DNA from: Nitrospirota bacterium
GTDB lineage: Bacteria; Nitrospirota; Thermodesulfovibrionia; Thermodesulfovibrionales; Magnetobacteriaceae
Length of the DNA: 64,000 nt
Assembly: GCA_015233895.1 (NCBI GenBank)
Contig: JADFXG010000001.1
Coordinates: forward strand, 1 to 64,000
Direction of reading: 5' to 3'
Shown here: piece by piece, positions 33,248 to 41,717 of the stretch
Numbering within the stretch: position 1 is the stretch's first letter
Layout: each line of letters begins with the position of its first letter
The notes under the pieces: model-generated
Database searches by the model: none
What the model was told of the DNA's origin: nothing
Seen by the model: the letters and a program-made list of their open reading frames with translations, nothing else
Position numbers and translations under genes: made by a program

Positions 33248-33631
33248 ATGAAAAGGTCTAAGCTTATTTCATTGGTGCTGATTACCACAGCGACACTCGT
33301 CTCTTGCGGCGATGAGACAGGCTGGAAAGACACAAATAGAGAAATATACAAGACTAAAGAGGATTGCGCCAGGGACTGGGACAGCGCAGATAATTGTGAA
33401 CAACGGCTTGCCGGCGGAGGTTACTACGGACCAAGCTATTTTTTCTATCATGGTAACTCGTGGTACATCCCTCATGGCACAGATAAACCAAGTCCGATGA
33501 GTAAGTCTATGGTTTTTTCCCAGTCAAGTCTCGGCGTACGTTCCACTCACTCAACCTCCACGTTTTCCTCCTCCCACATCGTGCGCGGTGGATTTGGCTC
33601 ATCATCGTCGCATCACTCATCTGTATCATGA
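33248..33631 (+). CDS. YgiB-like (DUF1190) lipoprotein
   Basis: 127 residues. A lipoprotein signal peptide ends in a lipobox (LVSC, Cys about residue 20). The mature part has YKTKEDCARDW...C and a Gly/Tyr-rich stretch, then a Ser/His-rich tail, the pattern of the DUF1190/YgiB-YjfM family. Members are always seen beside a glutathionylspermidine-synthase-like gene, as here (4-base overlap). I chose ATG 33248, since the ORF's upstream start adds residues before the signal peptide. Function unknown; likely envelope-located. Confidence 0.8.
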   Translation: MKRSKLISLVLITTATLVSCGDETGWKDTNREIYKTKEDCARDWDSADNCEQRLAGGGYYGPSYFFYHGNSWYIPHGTDKPSPMSKSMVFSQSSLGVRSTHSTSTFSSSHIVRGGFGSSSSHHSSVS

Positions 33632-34764
33632 AACGGCAAATAGTACGGCAACGAGATAACTGGCAAACACATATGGACGAAATCGGCTTTACATTTCACT
33701 CAGCCGACGGCACGTACTGGAACGAGGGAGTCTGTTATGAGTTTACCACTGAAGAGATAGATGAGATTGAACGCGTCACTCTGCTTCTGCACGAAATGTG
33801 CATAGAGGCAGTCAGAGTTGTAGCAGACAAGAACCTGTTTAGGAGACTCCATATCCCTGAGGCATACGAAGATTATATAAAGACAGTTTTAAAACATCAA
33901 CAGATTTCCATTTACGGGCGATTTGATTTTTCTTTTGACAAGGACGGAAATCCCTGTCTGCTTGAATACAACGCCGATACACCAACGTCTCTTTTTGAAT
34001 CAAGCGTTGTACAGTGGATGTGGCTGGAGGAGCTGTTTCCAGAGTATGATCAGTTTAATTCAATTCACGAAAAGCTTCTTGACGCTTTTAAGGCTGTGTC
34101 AAGAGCAATGGCGGTCAATGCTCCGATGTTTTTTAGCTGTGTGAAAGACTACGAGGAGGACCTTGTGACGGTGCAGTATCTGCAGGATGTGGCAATTCAG
34201 ACGGGCATTGATGGCAGACACATATTCATAGAGGATATCGGATATTCCTCTGACAATGGAATGTTTTATGATCAAAGTGGCGAGGTCATAGAGCACATGT
34301 TTAAGCTCTATCCGTGGGAATGGCTGCTTGCCGATGAGTTTGGGCCGAATGTGTTAAAGGGTACTATAAGATTATATGAGCCACCCTGGAAAATGGTTCT
34401 TTCCAACAAGGCGATGCTTGCCCTGCTTTGGGAAATGTACCCAAACCATCCTAATCTAATCCCCACATATCACGGTGCGCGGAGCTTAAGGGGTAACTAC
34501 GTAAAGAAACCGATTTTTTCCCGGGAAGGAGCCAATGTGTCAGTGTTCAGAGGGGGCAGCATGACTGAAACCACGGATGGCACCTATGGCTCGGAGGGAT
34601 TTGTATATCAGGAAATCAGGGCACTCCCTGAGTTTTCCGGAAACCATGCGGTTGTCGGCTCATGGGTCATAAACGGACAGCCCGCAGGTCTTGGAATCAG
34701 AGAGGACGACTCTGCTATCACTAAAAATACAAGCAGATTTGTTCCTCACTACTTCATACCATGA
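33628..34764 (+). CDS. YgiC/YjfC-like ATP-grasp protein (glutathionylspermidine synthase family)
   Basis: 378 residues. ATP-grasp ligase fold of the glutathionylspermidine synthase C-terminal family: YGRFDFSFDKDGNPCLLEYNADTPT near residue 92, EDIGYSSDNG, YEPPWKMVLSNKAMLALLWEMYPNHPNL and the end motif SWVINGQPAGLGIREDDS. It should ligate an amine to a carboxylate with ATP, but the stand-alone members lack the amidase half and their real substrate is unknown. Start overlaps the ygiB-like gene by four bases; a DUF350 membrane gene follows. Confidence 0.88.
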   Translation: MKRQIVRQRDNWQTHMDEIGFTFHSADGTYWNEGVCYEFTTEEIDEIERVTLLLHEMCIEAVRVVADKNLFRRLHIPEAYEDYIKTVLKHQQISIYGRFDFSFDKDGNPCLLEYNADTPTSLFESSVVQWMWLEELFPEYDQFNSIHEKLLDAFKAVSRAMAVNAPMFFSCVKDYEEDLVTVQYLQDVAIQTGIDGRHIFIEDIGYSSDNGMFYDQSGEVIEHMFKLYPWEWLLADEFGPNVLKGTIRLYEPPWKMVLSNKAMLALLWEMYPNHPNLIPTYHGARSLRGNYVKKPIFSREGANVSVFRGGSMTETTDGTYGSEGFVYQEIRALPEFSGNHAVVGSWVINGQPAGLGIREDDSAITKNTSRFVPHYFIP

Positions 34765-34792
34765 CAATTTAAGCAAAAAGGAGAAAACAACA

Positions 34793-35185
34793 ATGTTAAT
34801 TAACGGACTTAAAGCCTTTATGAGTTATTTTATCTCTTCAGTGGTTTTTTTGTTTCTCTTCAGTATCATCTATAAGCGCATAACACCTTACAACGAGTTT
34901 AAGCTGATACATGAGGGAAACACTGCCGCAGCATTGAGTTTTAGCGGAGCTTTGATAGGTTTTGTGCTGCCAATGGCAAGCGCCATAACGCATAGCGCAG
35001 ACCTGCTTGATATGTTTATCTGGGCAGGTGTGGCGCTTGTTGTTCAGGTAATTTCCTTTTTAGCAGTAAGACTTGTATTTCCAACACTCGTTAATGATAT
35101 TTCATCAAATCAGGTTTCAACAGGAATGTTTCTCGGTGTAATTTCCATGTTAACAGGGATATTAAACGCAGCGTGTATAAGTTAA
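34793..35185 (+). CDS. DUF350 membrane protein (YjfL-like)
   Basis: 130 residues with four predicted transmembrane helices (about 8-28, 48-70, 78-98, 108-128). The pattern LIHEGNTAAALSFSGALIGFVLPMASAI is typical of DUF350. I start it at ATG 34793, preceded by AAAAGGAG; the longer open frame from 34691 overlaps the previous gene. With the lipoprotein and ATP-grasp genes it completes the YjfL-YjfM-YjfC-type trio. Only eight bases separate its stop from the convergent MEMO-like gene. Confidence 0.85.
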   Translation: MLINGLKAFMSYFISSVVFLFLFSIIYKRITPYNEFKLIHEGNTAAALSFSGALIGFVLPMASAITHSADLLDMFIWAGVALVVQVISFLAVRLVFPTLVNDISSNQVSTGMFLGVISMLTGILNAACIS

Positions 35186-35193
35186 AATTACGG

Positions 35194-35997
35194 CTATCTG
35201 ATTACGACACCGGCATAGCCTACAACTCTTTCATAGTCTCCGCTTACGTCTCCCGATGTGGCATACTTAACGACCTCAGCGCTCTTAGCTCCCAGCTTAA
35301 GTGCGGCATACATCATCACGGTTGCCGGTATCACTCCGCACATGGTTATATCCTCTTTCTTTACAACATCATAGAGTCCTGCCGGGTCAAGCGCTAAGAT
35401 TTTCTCCATTGCCAGCTTATCCTTTTGTCTGGTTACGGCATCCGGTAAGTAGTGGCTCATATCAGAGCTTGCAACTATTGTCACGGATTTTCCTGAATTC
35501 TGTATAACTTTGGCAAGTGCCTCGCCTGCCTCCTTACACTGGCCAGCAGAAGCGTACATAAAACAAACCGGAACGATTTTTACCGTTTTTGAAAAATGCG
35601 CGATAAACGGTAACTGCACCTCAAGTGAGTGCTCATACCGGTGTGCTTGTATATCCTCAGTAAAAAGAGGCGTGCTATCTAAAACTGCCGCAGCTATATC
35701 AGTATCAATTTCAAAGGAATTTGTTGGAATTTCCCACCTGCCCTCTTTCATAACTGCTGCCTTCTGGCCTAATCCGGTGTGATTTGGTCCAAGCAAAATA
35801 AAAGTGTCAGGAAATTCTATCCTTGAGTAAACAAGCCCGGCTACTGCTCCTGAGTACATAAGGCCGGCATGAGGACTTATTATGCCTATGGCTCTGATTT
35901 TTTTGCTAACCTCTGCTGTGTAACCACTGACTTCGGCCTCTAAAGCCGCTGCACCCCCCTTATAAAACTGGCCAGCTACAACAGGCGATCTTTTCAT
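35194..35997 (-). CDS. MEMO1-family protein (AmmeMemoRadiSam system protein B)
   Basis: 267 residues. It starts MKRSPVVAGQFYKGG, then IGIISPHAGLMYSGAVAGLVYS, LGPNHTGLG, HRYEHSLEVQLPF and SSDMSHYLP, the conserved His/Asp/Glu blocks of the MEMO family, which relates to extradiol dioxygenases. In prokaryotes it co-occurs with AMMECR1 and a radical SAM protein; neither is next to it here. ATG 35997 has GGAGG upstream, better than the upstream ATG at 36015. The function is not settled. Confidence 0.9.
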   Translation of the reverse strand: MKRSPVVAGQFYKGGAAALEAEVSGYTAEVSKKIRAIGIISPHAGLMYSGAVAGLVYSRIEFPDTFILLGPNHTGLGQKAAVMKEGRWEIPTNSFEIDTDIAAAVLDSTPLFTEDIQAHRYEHSLEVQLPFIAHFSKTVKIVPVCFMYASAGQCKEAGEALAKVIQNSGKSVTIVASSDMSHYLPDAVTRQKDKLAMEKILALDPAGLYDVVKKEDITMCGVIPATVMMYAALKLGAKSAEVVKYATSGDVSGDYERVVGYAGVVIR

Positions 35998-36026
35998 AGC
36001 ACACACCTCCATCATTAATTAGTGTA

Positions 36027-37397
36027 TTAGAATGTCTCATCAGTTTCCTCGTAAAAGCCCTCAGTGTTATTGGCAAATTTGGTGTATGCCGCAAGAAAGG
36101 ACAAATTCACATGGACACCGGCTGGACCATTACGCTGCTTAGCTATATGTAGTTCAACCTTCCCCTTAACCGCCTCGTCGTTACGGTTATACACCTCTTC
36201 ACGGTATAGAAAAAGTATAACATCCGCATCCTGTTCAATAGCTCCAGATTCGCGTAAGTCTGCAAGTGTGGGAATGGGAGGACGGCGCTGCTCAACAAGC
36301 CTGTTAAGCTGGCTAAGCGCTATGACTGGTAAGTCCAACTCTTTGGCAAGCCCTTTTAAGGAGCGTGAGATTTCTGAAATCTCCTGTTCTCTTCTGTCCA
36401 CCCCGGAGCGCCCCCTCATAAGCTGAAGATAGTCAACCACAACAAGCCCCAGCCCACGCTCCTTTTTTAATCTCCTTGCCTTTGAGCGCATCTCAAGCGC
36501 TCCAATGTCTGATGAATCATCTATGAATATCGGCGCATCAGCTAATCTGCCTGCTGCCGCAGTGAGTTTTGGCCAATCACTTTTCTCCATACGGGCTTTT
36601 CTTATCCGGTTAGCGTCCACCATCGCCTCGGCACAGAGCATCCTCACAGCTAACTGCTTTTTAGACATCTCAAGACTAAAAATAGCCACCGGCTCCTTTA
36701 CGTTGATTCCCACGTGCTGCGCTATGTTTAAGCAAAAGGCGGTTTTACCCATCGAGGGACGCCCTCCAATTATTATTAAATCTCCAGGCTGAAATCCGGT
36801 TGTTAAATCGTCAAGGTCCTTAAACCCAGAGGGCAGACCGGTTATAGTCTCTTTTCGGTCATGGAGCTTCTCTATCATTGACATGCTGTCTTTTAACACT
36901 TCGTTAAAAGAGGAAAAGGACGGCTTGATTCTAAACTCAGCTATCTCAAATACGGATTTTTCTGCAAAATCCACTAATTCATCCACCTCACCGTCGTGAG
37001 TGTAAACTCTTGAGATTATATCTGTTGACGCTCTTATAAGGTTTCTCATAAGGGCTTTTTCTCTCAGAATTTTAGCGTGATAAACAATGTTAGCAGCAGT
37101 TGGTACAGAGTTTAGCAGCAACGATAAATATGATTCCCCGCCTGCCAGTTCCATTTCTTTTTTATTTCTAAGATAATTTGATACTGTTACGTAGTCAACA
37201 GGTTCAGTTTTATCAAGCAGGGTGATAATTGCAGAGAAAATGCGGCGATGCTCATCTTTATAGAAATCCGCTGATGTTATTAAATCCAGGACTTTATATA
37301 TAGCCTCGTTGTCAAGCATGATAGCGCCAAGAACGAACATTTCAGCCTCAACGTTTTGTGGTTGTACTTTATCTGGCGCTTTATCTTCTGTTTTCAT
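36027..37397 (-). CDS. dnaB: Replicative DNA helicase
   Basis: 456 residues. Ring helicase of the replisome. N-terminal domain with PQNVEAEMFVLGAIMLD; RecA-like C-terminal domain with Walker A GGRPSMGKTAFCLN near 205, VVVDYLQLM near 308 and LSQLNRLVEQRRP near 345; DLRESGAIEQDADVI follows. Length normal. ATG 37397 has AGGAG seven bases upstream; the ORF's first ATG overlaps that RBS. rplI lies 81 bases upstream in the same direction. Confidence 0.97.
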   Translation of the reverse strand: MKTEDKAPDKVQPQNVEAEMFVLGAIMLDNEAIYKVLDLITSADFYKDEHRRIFSAIITLLDKTEPVDYVTVSNYLRNKKEMELAGGESYLSLLLNSVPTAANIVYHAKILREKALMRNLIRASTDIISRVYTHDGEVDELVDFAEKSVFEIAEFRIKPSFSSFNEVLKDSMSMIEKLHDRKETITGLPSGFKDLDDLTTGFQPGDLIIIGGRPSMGKTAFCLNIAQHVGINVKEPVAIFSLEMSKKQLAVRMLCAEAMVDANRIRKARMEKSDWPKLTAAAGRLADAPIFIDDSSDIGALEMRSKARRLKKERGLGLVVVDYLQLMRGRSGVDRREQEISEISRSLKGLAKELDLPVIALSQLNRLVEQRRPPIPTLADLRESGAIEQDADVILFLYREEVYNRNDEAVKGKVELHIAKQRNGPAGVHVNLSFLAAYTKFANNTEGFYEETDETF

Positions 37398-37478
37398 TAT
37401 GTCTCCTGCCAACAAAAAAACCTCCTAATATCCACTATTAAGAGGCTGTATATGTGTAAAAATATATTCTCAGGCGCT

Positions 37479-37922
37479 TTATTCCGGCACTACATCCACT
37501 TTCAAATCAGCCTGCACCTCGGGGTGTATTCTGACTTTTACTATGTGTTCACCTGTCCGTTTTATGGGAGCATCAAGGAGGATTTTTCTCTTGTCAATGC
37601 TAAAGCCCATTGCCTCAAGTGCATCTGCAATGTCCTTATTGGTAACTGAACCGAAGAGCTTCCCCTCCTCACCAGCTTTTGCTGAAATGTTAACCGCGGT
37701 TGCCACAATCTTTTTGGCAAAATCCTCGGCGCTTACTTTCAACTTTTTAACTTTCTCCGCAATTATACGCGTCTCATGCTGCAAAAGTTTCATGTTCTTG
37801 GGGTTTGCTTCAACTGCAAATTTCTTAGGGATTAGATAGTTTCTTGCATACCCGCGGGCTACATTTACAATCATCCCCATATCACCTACATTACTTATGT
37901 CCTCTCTCAATATTACCTTCAT
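37479..37922 (-). CDS. rplI: Large ribosomal subunit protein bL9
   Basis: 147 residues. N-terminal rRNA-binding domain with the signature MKVILREDI...GARGYARNYLIPKKFA-type pattern (here NVARGYARNYLIPK), a connecting helix, and the C-terminal domain with KLFGSVTNKDIADAL. Length normal. In many bacteria it is part of rpsF-ssb-rpsR-rplI-dnaB; here the first three are missing upstream. Confidence 0.97.
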   Translation of the reverse strand: MKVILREDISNVGDMGMIVNVARGYARNYLIPKKFAVEANPKNMKLLQHETRIIAEKVKKLKVSAEDFAKKIVATAVNISAKAGEEGKLFGSVTNKDIADALEAMGFSIDKRKILLDAPIKRTGEHIVKVRIHPEVQADLKVDVVPE

Positions 37923-38551
37923 TATCTATTCGCTCCTTTCTTTATTCAGTCGCTTATCAGTTACAGACTCTGATAATTCTAACATAATGCACTGTACTTT
38001 TTTCAATATTTTTTTATAAGTCGAGATTACAAAATTATAATCGTTTAGGACATGGTAAAGTTGGAAGACACAATTTCTATTTGACAACAGAGGCTGATTT
38101 TGTTTGACATCCATTCCCTCAGGGTCTTTAACTGTCTTTGGGCTTATCGTTGGCGCAAGTCTTGCACTAAAGGGAATTTCATCCGTTATGCAGGTTTTAA
38201 CTGCTTTTGCATCAATAGTATAACGATTTTAAAAAATGCATTTATGAACAAACAAATACTGCTTCTCCTATTATTTTGTCAATGAATTGAAATTCTTTAA
38301 TTGTTTCTTCATCAAACATGCTCATATTTGCCCTCATTATATCATGTTGCAGTCAATGATATAATTATGCTATATTTTTGACTAACATCCAAAATCATGA
38401 ATAAGGGGTAAAGAAAAAATATTTATCCGCAGATTACGCAGATTTTCGCAGATTGATATTTCTTTCATCTGTGTTCATCTGCGTCATCTGCGGATTATTC
38501 CTTATCTTTTTATCTTTCGGGATGCAACTCTCAATGCTCTGATGCACCCCC
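37923..38551. other. Long non-coding region upstream of rplI
   Basis: About 630 bases without a convincing gene. A minus-strand frame from about 38235 to 37926 is open and reads like protein in its first half (...EIPFSARLAPTISPKTVKDPEG...), with an ATG only at 38114; I do not recognise it and it may be a remnant. A 31-codon minus frame (starting near 38333, MRANMSMFDEET...) is also seen. The CGCAGAT hairpin repeat at 38425-38495 lies in the right half. Confidence 0.5.
38425..38495. repeat. REP-like hairpin made of CGCAGAT units
   Basis: The left arm (38425-38454) contains three CGCAGAT(T) units (first in ATCCGCAGAT), and the right arm (38466-38495) contains their complement (ATCTGTG, ATCTGCG, ATCTGCGGAT). 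The arms pair over about 30 bases with a few mismatches and a 10-base loop. Similar CGCAGAT palindromes are scattered through many environmental bacterial genomes, so this is probably a mobile palindromic repeat; it lies 57 bases downstream of the SurA_N gene stop. Confidence 0.7.
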
Positions 38552-39223
38552 CTACCCGATTAAATCTTCTTTGACCTTAAAATGTATCGTTTTCTTAAGT
38601 CCGTCAATGTAGGACTTTACGAGTTTTGCTTTTCTTTCTCTGTCCATGTTGGCATAGAGTTTTTCAAGGATTTTCTGCTTGTCCTGATTTTTTAAATCCT
38701 CGGAGGGCTCCTCAAGTTTTCCGGCAGTGAGTTCAATAAGCGCTCTTACTTTGGACACTATTAAATCTTCACGTCTTTTTGCCTCAAAAACAGCAGGCGT
38801 CATGCGGTTTAGCTCTATGTATCTCATATATATATCCTGTCTGAAGGCGCCATCCCTATTAAAGGTCGGATCATGTAGTATCGTCTCACTCACCTCTCTG
38901 TCCGACACATTAATTCCAAGCTGCTTTGCCGCCTCAAGCATAAGCTCATGCTCCACGATTGCATCAAGCGCAACTTTTTTGAGATTCAGCGTCTTTTCCA
39001 TCTCGGAGTTAAATTTATCCTTAAGGATGCTTGAGTAGTAGTTCTTTATATTGTCATAAACTCTCCAGTACTCCTCTGAATAAATCTTCTTGTCGCCGAT
39101 TTCAATCAGCGCAACCGATGAGGACTTATCTATAGGCCCCACATAGAAAAATATAAACGATATAATAATCAAAAAGAAAAACACATAGAAAAACTTAGCA
39201 TGTTTGTGCATAAACTTTATCAT
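38552..39223 (-). CDS. SurA N-terminal-domain protein, membrane-anchored, without PPIase domain
   Basis: 223 residues. An N-terminal transmembrane helix (about 9-28, FFYVFFFLIIISFIFFYVG) anchors a periplasmic chaperone domain of the SurA_N/PpiD type: IGDKKIYSEEYWRVYDNI, then ALDAIVEHELMLEAAKQLGINVSDREV and MRYIELNRMTPAVFE. No parvulin (rotamase) domain follows; family members with it are far longer. It could assist outer membrane protein folding. GGAGG precedes ATG 39223. Last gene of the ftsH-led cluster. Confidence 0.85.
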   Translation of the reverse strand: MIKFMHKHAKFFYVFFFLIIISFIFFYVGPIDKSSSVALIEIGDKKIYSEEYWRVYDNIKNYYSSILKDKFNSEMEKTLNLKKVALDAIVEHELMLEAAKQLGINVSDREVSETILHDPTFNRDGAFRQDIYMRYIELNRMTPAVFEAKRREDLIVSKVRALIELTAGKLEEPSEDLKNQDKQKILEKLYANMDRERKAKLVKSYIDGLKKTIHFKVKEDLIG

Positions 39224-39242
39224 CTAAAAAAACCTCCTAATA

Positions 39243-39659
39243 TTAATATACCTGATTGAAATAATCCGCAAGAATCCTCTTATGGTCAAACACTATGGGA
39301 TTTGGCAAGTTGGACGGCGTAAACACACCGTACTCTGCGGCATCGTCTCCGGCCTGAGCCTCTCCCTGAGCCTCCGCCACATACACAGTCGTTATCGTGT
39401 GCATCCGCTTGTCTCTTTCCGGGTCGGAGTAGGTATGAAACTGCCGCAGAAGTTTAACATCAAGGCTAGTCTCCTCTTTAGCCTCTCTGCAGGCCGCCGT
39501 TTCAAGCGATTCCCCATAATCCACAAACCCGCCGGGGATAGCCCACCCGTGAGGTTCATTCTTTCTTTTAATCAGCACCACCCCTTCCCGATACCTTATG
39601 ATTATGTCAACCGTAGGCAGCGGGGATTTCGACTTATTGCTCTTGCTGAGGCTCGTCAT
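39243..39659 (-). CDS. NUDIX hydrolase
   Basis: 138 residues. The Nudix box is complete: [22 protein letters not shown] (about residues 43-64), matching Gx5Ex7REUXEE. It hydrolyses a nucleoside diphosphate derivative; the substrate cannot be told, though the [11 protein letters not shown] context is typical of ADP-ribose pyrophosphatase-like forms. Its start overlaps the end of hfq by 26 bases; a later start would cut the first strand, so the overlap is probably real. Confidence 0.92.
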   Translation of the reverse strand: MTSLSKSNKSKSPLPTVDIIIRYREGVVLIKRKNEPHGWAIPGGFVDYGESLETAACREAKEETSLDVKLLRQFHTYSDPERDKRMHTITTVYVAEAQGEAQAGDDAAEYGVFTPSNLPNPIVFDHKRILADYFNQVY

Positions 39660-39879
39660 ATTTAACGCTTACGTCATCCTCAGGCACTATGGACGAGATG
39701 GAATGTTTGTAAATCAACTGCTGCCTGGCATCTTTCAAAATTATAACAAAGTTGTCAAATGCTCTCACTGTTCCCTTTAGCCTCACGCCGTTTGTCAAAT
39801 ATACAACAACCGGCATCTTGTCTTTCCTCAGTTGATTTAGGAAAGCATCCTGCAGGCTTGTCGTTTTTACGCCACCCAT
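39634..39879 (-). CDS. hfq: RNA chaperone Hfq
   Basis: 81 residues. Sm-like hexameric chaperone pairing small RNAs with mRNA. Sm1 motif [24 protein letters not shown] and Sm2 [10 protein letters not shown] are clear; [13 protein letters not shown] is the usual N-terminal helix. It follows miaA after 79 bases, a common order. Its presence implies sRNA regulation, though no sRNA was identified here. Confidence 0.97.
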   Translation of the reverse strand: MGGVKTTSLQDAFLNQLRKDKMPVVVYLTNGVRLKGTVRAFDNFVIILKDARQQLIYKHSISSIVPEDDVSVKYDEPQQEQ

Positions 39880-39958
39880 CTTATGTCTCCTTTATGTGGT
39901 TTTAAAAAATAACAGGCTGTCCTATATACAATAAAGAATTTCGCCTAAGTAATTCAAG

Positions 39959-40870
39959 CTAATTAGTACTTGTCAACGAAATAATTTTATCATAAATTTT
40001 TTTGGGATCAAAAATACCTGTTATATCAATCCAGTTGATGTCCTTCTCAGCCCGGAACCATGTCATTTGGCGCTTTGCATAGCGCCGTGTGGCCTGCTTT
40101 ATGTTTAATACGGCCTCATCACGCCCCACCTCTCCTCTGAAATATGAAAATGCCTCCCTGTACCCAATTGCCCGTGATGTGGTCTTAGAGAGCGGCATAT
40201 CAAAAAGTACCCTCGCCTCTTCAAAAAGCCCATCGTGCACCATCACATCCACCCTGTCCTCTATCATCCGGTAGAGCTCTGTGCGCTCCCGTGTCAAACA
40301 GATTTTTACAAAGCCGCAGTTTACTGAAGGGGTTGTATTTTTTTGAGCCTCCGACATCGGCACACCCAGTTTAAATATCACCTCAAGTGCCCGTATTATT
40401 CGTCTCTTGTCGCCTTGTTTTATTTTTAAAGCGGTAACGGGATCAATATAACACAGGAGATTATACAGAAACCCCTCACAATTGGCCTCATCAGAGTCTA
40501 ACTGCTGCCGCAACTGCCAGTCAGCCTCTGGGCCCTCAAAAAGTCCCTCAGACAGCGCCCTGATATAAAACCCTGTGCCTCCGGCTATCACCGGATGTTT
40601 CCCGCCTTTACAAAGCTCTTCTATTATCGGCACTGCCTCAGCCACAAACCTGCCGGCACTGAACTCCTCAGTCGGTAATGCCACATCTATCATATGATGG
40701 GGCACTGCACGGAGCTTATCCAAAGAGGGTTTGGCTGTCCCAATATCCATGTACTTATAGACCTGCATAGAGTCGGCACTTATGATTTCGCTCTTAAGTG
40801 CCTCAGCAAGTAAAAGCGAAGATTCGGTCTTGCCTACACAGGTTGGGCCCATCAAAACGTATGCTTTCAA
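39959..40870 (-). CDS. miaA: tRNA dimethylallyltransferase
   Basis: 303 residues. Adds a dimethylallyl group to A37 of tRNAs reading U-starting codons. P-loop LMGPTCVGKTESS at 6-18, ISADSMQVYKYMDIGTAKP, GGTGFYIRAL near 97, and C-terminal RRYAKRQMTWFR. Length normal. It starts one base after folP ends. Confidence 0.96.
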   Translation of the reverse strand: MKAYVLMGPTCVGKTESSLLLAEALKSEIISADSMQVYKYMDIGTAKPSLDKLRAVPHHMIDVALPTEEFSAGRFVAEAVPIIEELCKGGKHPVIAGGTGFYIRALSEGLFEGPEADWQLRQQLDSDEANCEGFLYNLLCYIDPVTALKIKQGDKRRIIRALEVIFKLGVPMSEAQKNTTPSVNCGFVKICLTRERTELYRMIEDRVDVMVHDGLFEEARVLFDMPLSKTTSRAIGYREAFSYFRGEVGRDEAVLNIKQATRRYAKRQMTWFRAEKDINWIDITGIFDPKKIYDKIISLTSTN

Positions 40871-40871
40871 A

Positions 40872-41717
40872 TCAGTGGTTCTCCCCCCGCACTATAGCAT
40901 CAGAAACACGCACCACATCGGCTATCTCCTTAACATCGTGCACCCGTACAATTGATGCACCGTTAAAAATTGAAATAGCTACAGTTGCGGCAGTTCCCAT
41001 AAGTCTTTTGTCAACTGCGCGTCCGCCAAGAATCATGCTGATAAAGGATTTACGGGATGTGCCAACCATAACCGGTTTTCCAGGCTGTTTAAATCTGTCA
41101 AGTCCTCTTAGAATCTGAAGATTATGGTCAAGGGTTTTACCAAATCCTATACCAGGGTCTATCACAATGCTGATATCAGAGATTCCGGCAGACTTAGCCA
41201 TATTAATTCCCTCATTGAGATACTCTCCGATCTGAACAAATATGTCGTCATAGTGCGGGTTATTCTGCATGTTTTTTGGCGTGCCCAATATGTGCATGAT
41301 ACAGACTGCTCCCTGCGCTTCTGCAATGGTTTTAGCCATATCATTGTCAAATCTGAGGCCGCTTATGTCGTTAACCATAGAGGCCCCTGCGTTTAACGCC
41401 TCATGTGCCACCGCTGCCTTATAAGTATCAACTGAAATCGGTACGCTTATGTGTTCAGTGATTGCCTCTATAACAGGAATTACCCGCTTTAACTCCTCAT
41501 GTACTGTGATTTGTTCTGCACCAGGACGGGTTGACTCCCCTCCAACATCTATAATATCGGCGCCGTCTTCAACCATTTTAAGAGCGCCCTCTATTGCGCG
41601 ATTTTTTTCAAAAAAAACACCGCTATCGGAAAATGAATCAGGGGTTACATTGAGTACCCCCATTATGAGGGTTTTGTGCGATAAATCCAGTGTGTGGTTT
41701 TTAAGAACTAGTTTCAA
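40872..41717 (-). CDS. folP: Dihydropteroate synthase
   Basis: 281 residues. Condenses p-aminobenzoate with the pterin diphosphate in folate synthesis. Motifs: [15 protein letters not shown] near 19, [11 protein letters not shown] near 57, DPGIGFGKT near 185 and GTSRKSFI near 215. Its first 17 bases overlap the end of ftsH. Length normal. Confidence 0.96.
   Translation of the reverse strand: MKLVLKNHTLDLSHKTLIMGVLNVTPDSFSDSGVFFEKNRAIEGALKMVEDGADIIDVGGESTRPGAEQITVHEELKRVIPVIEAITEHISVPISVDTYKAAVAHEALNAGASMVNDISGLRFDNDMAKTIAEAQGAVCIMHILGTPKNMQNNPHYDDIFVQIGEYLNEGINMAKSAGISDISIVIDPGIGFGKTLDHNLQILRGLDRFKQPGKPVMVGTSRKSFISMILGGRAVDKRLMGTAATVAISIFNGASIVRVHDVKEIADVVRVSDAIVRGENH

Noticed and set aside
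38100-38285. Plus-strand frame of 61 codons upstream of rplI
   Set aside because: No RBS, odd composition, and the opposite strand reads equally well; left as intergenic.
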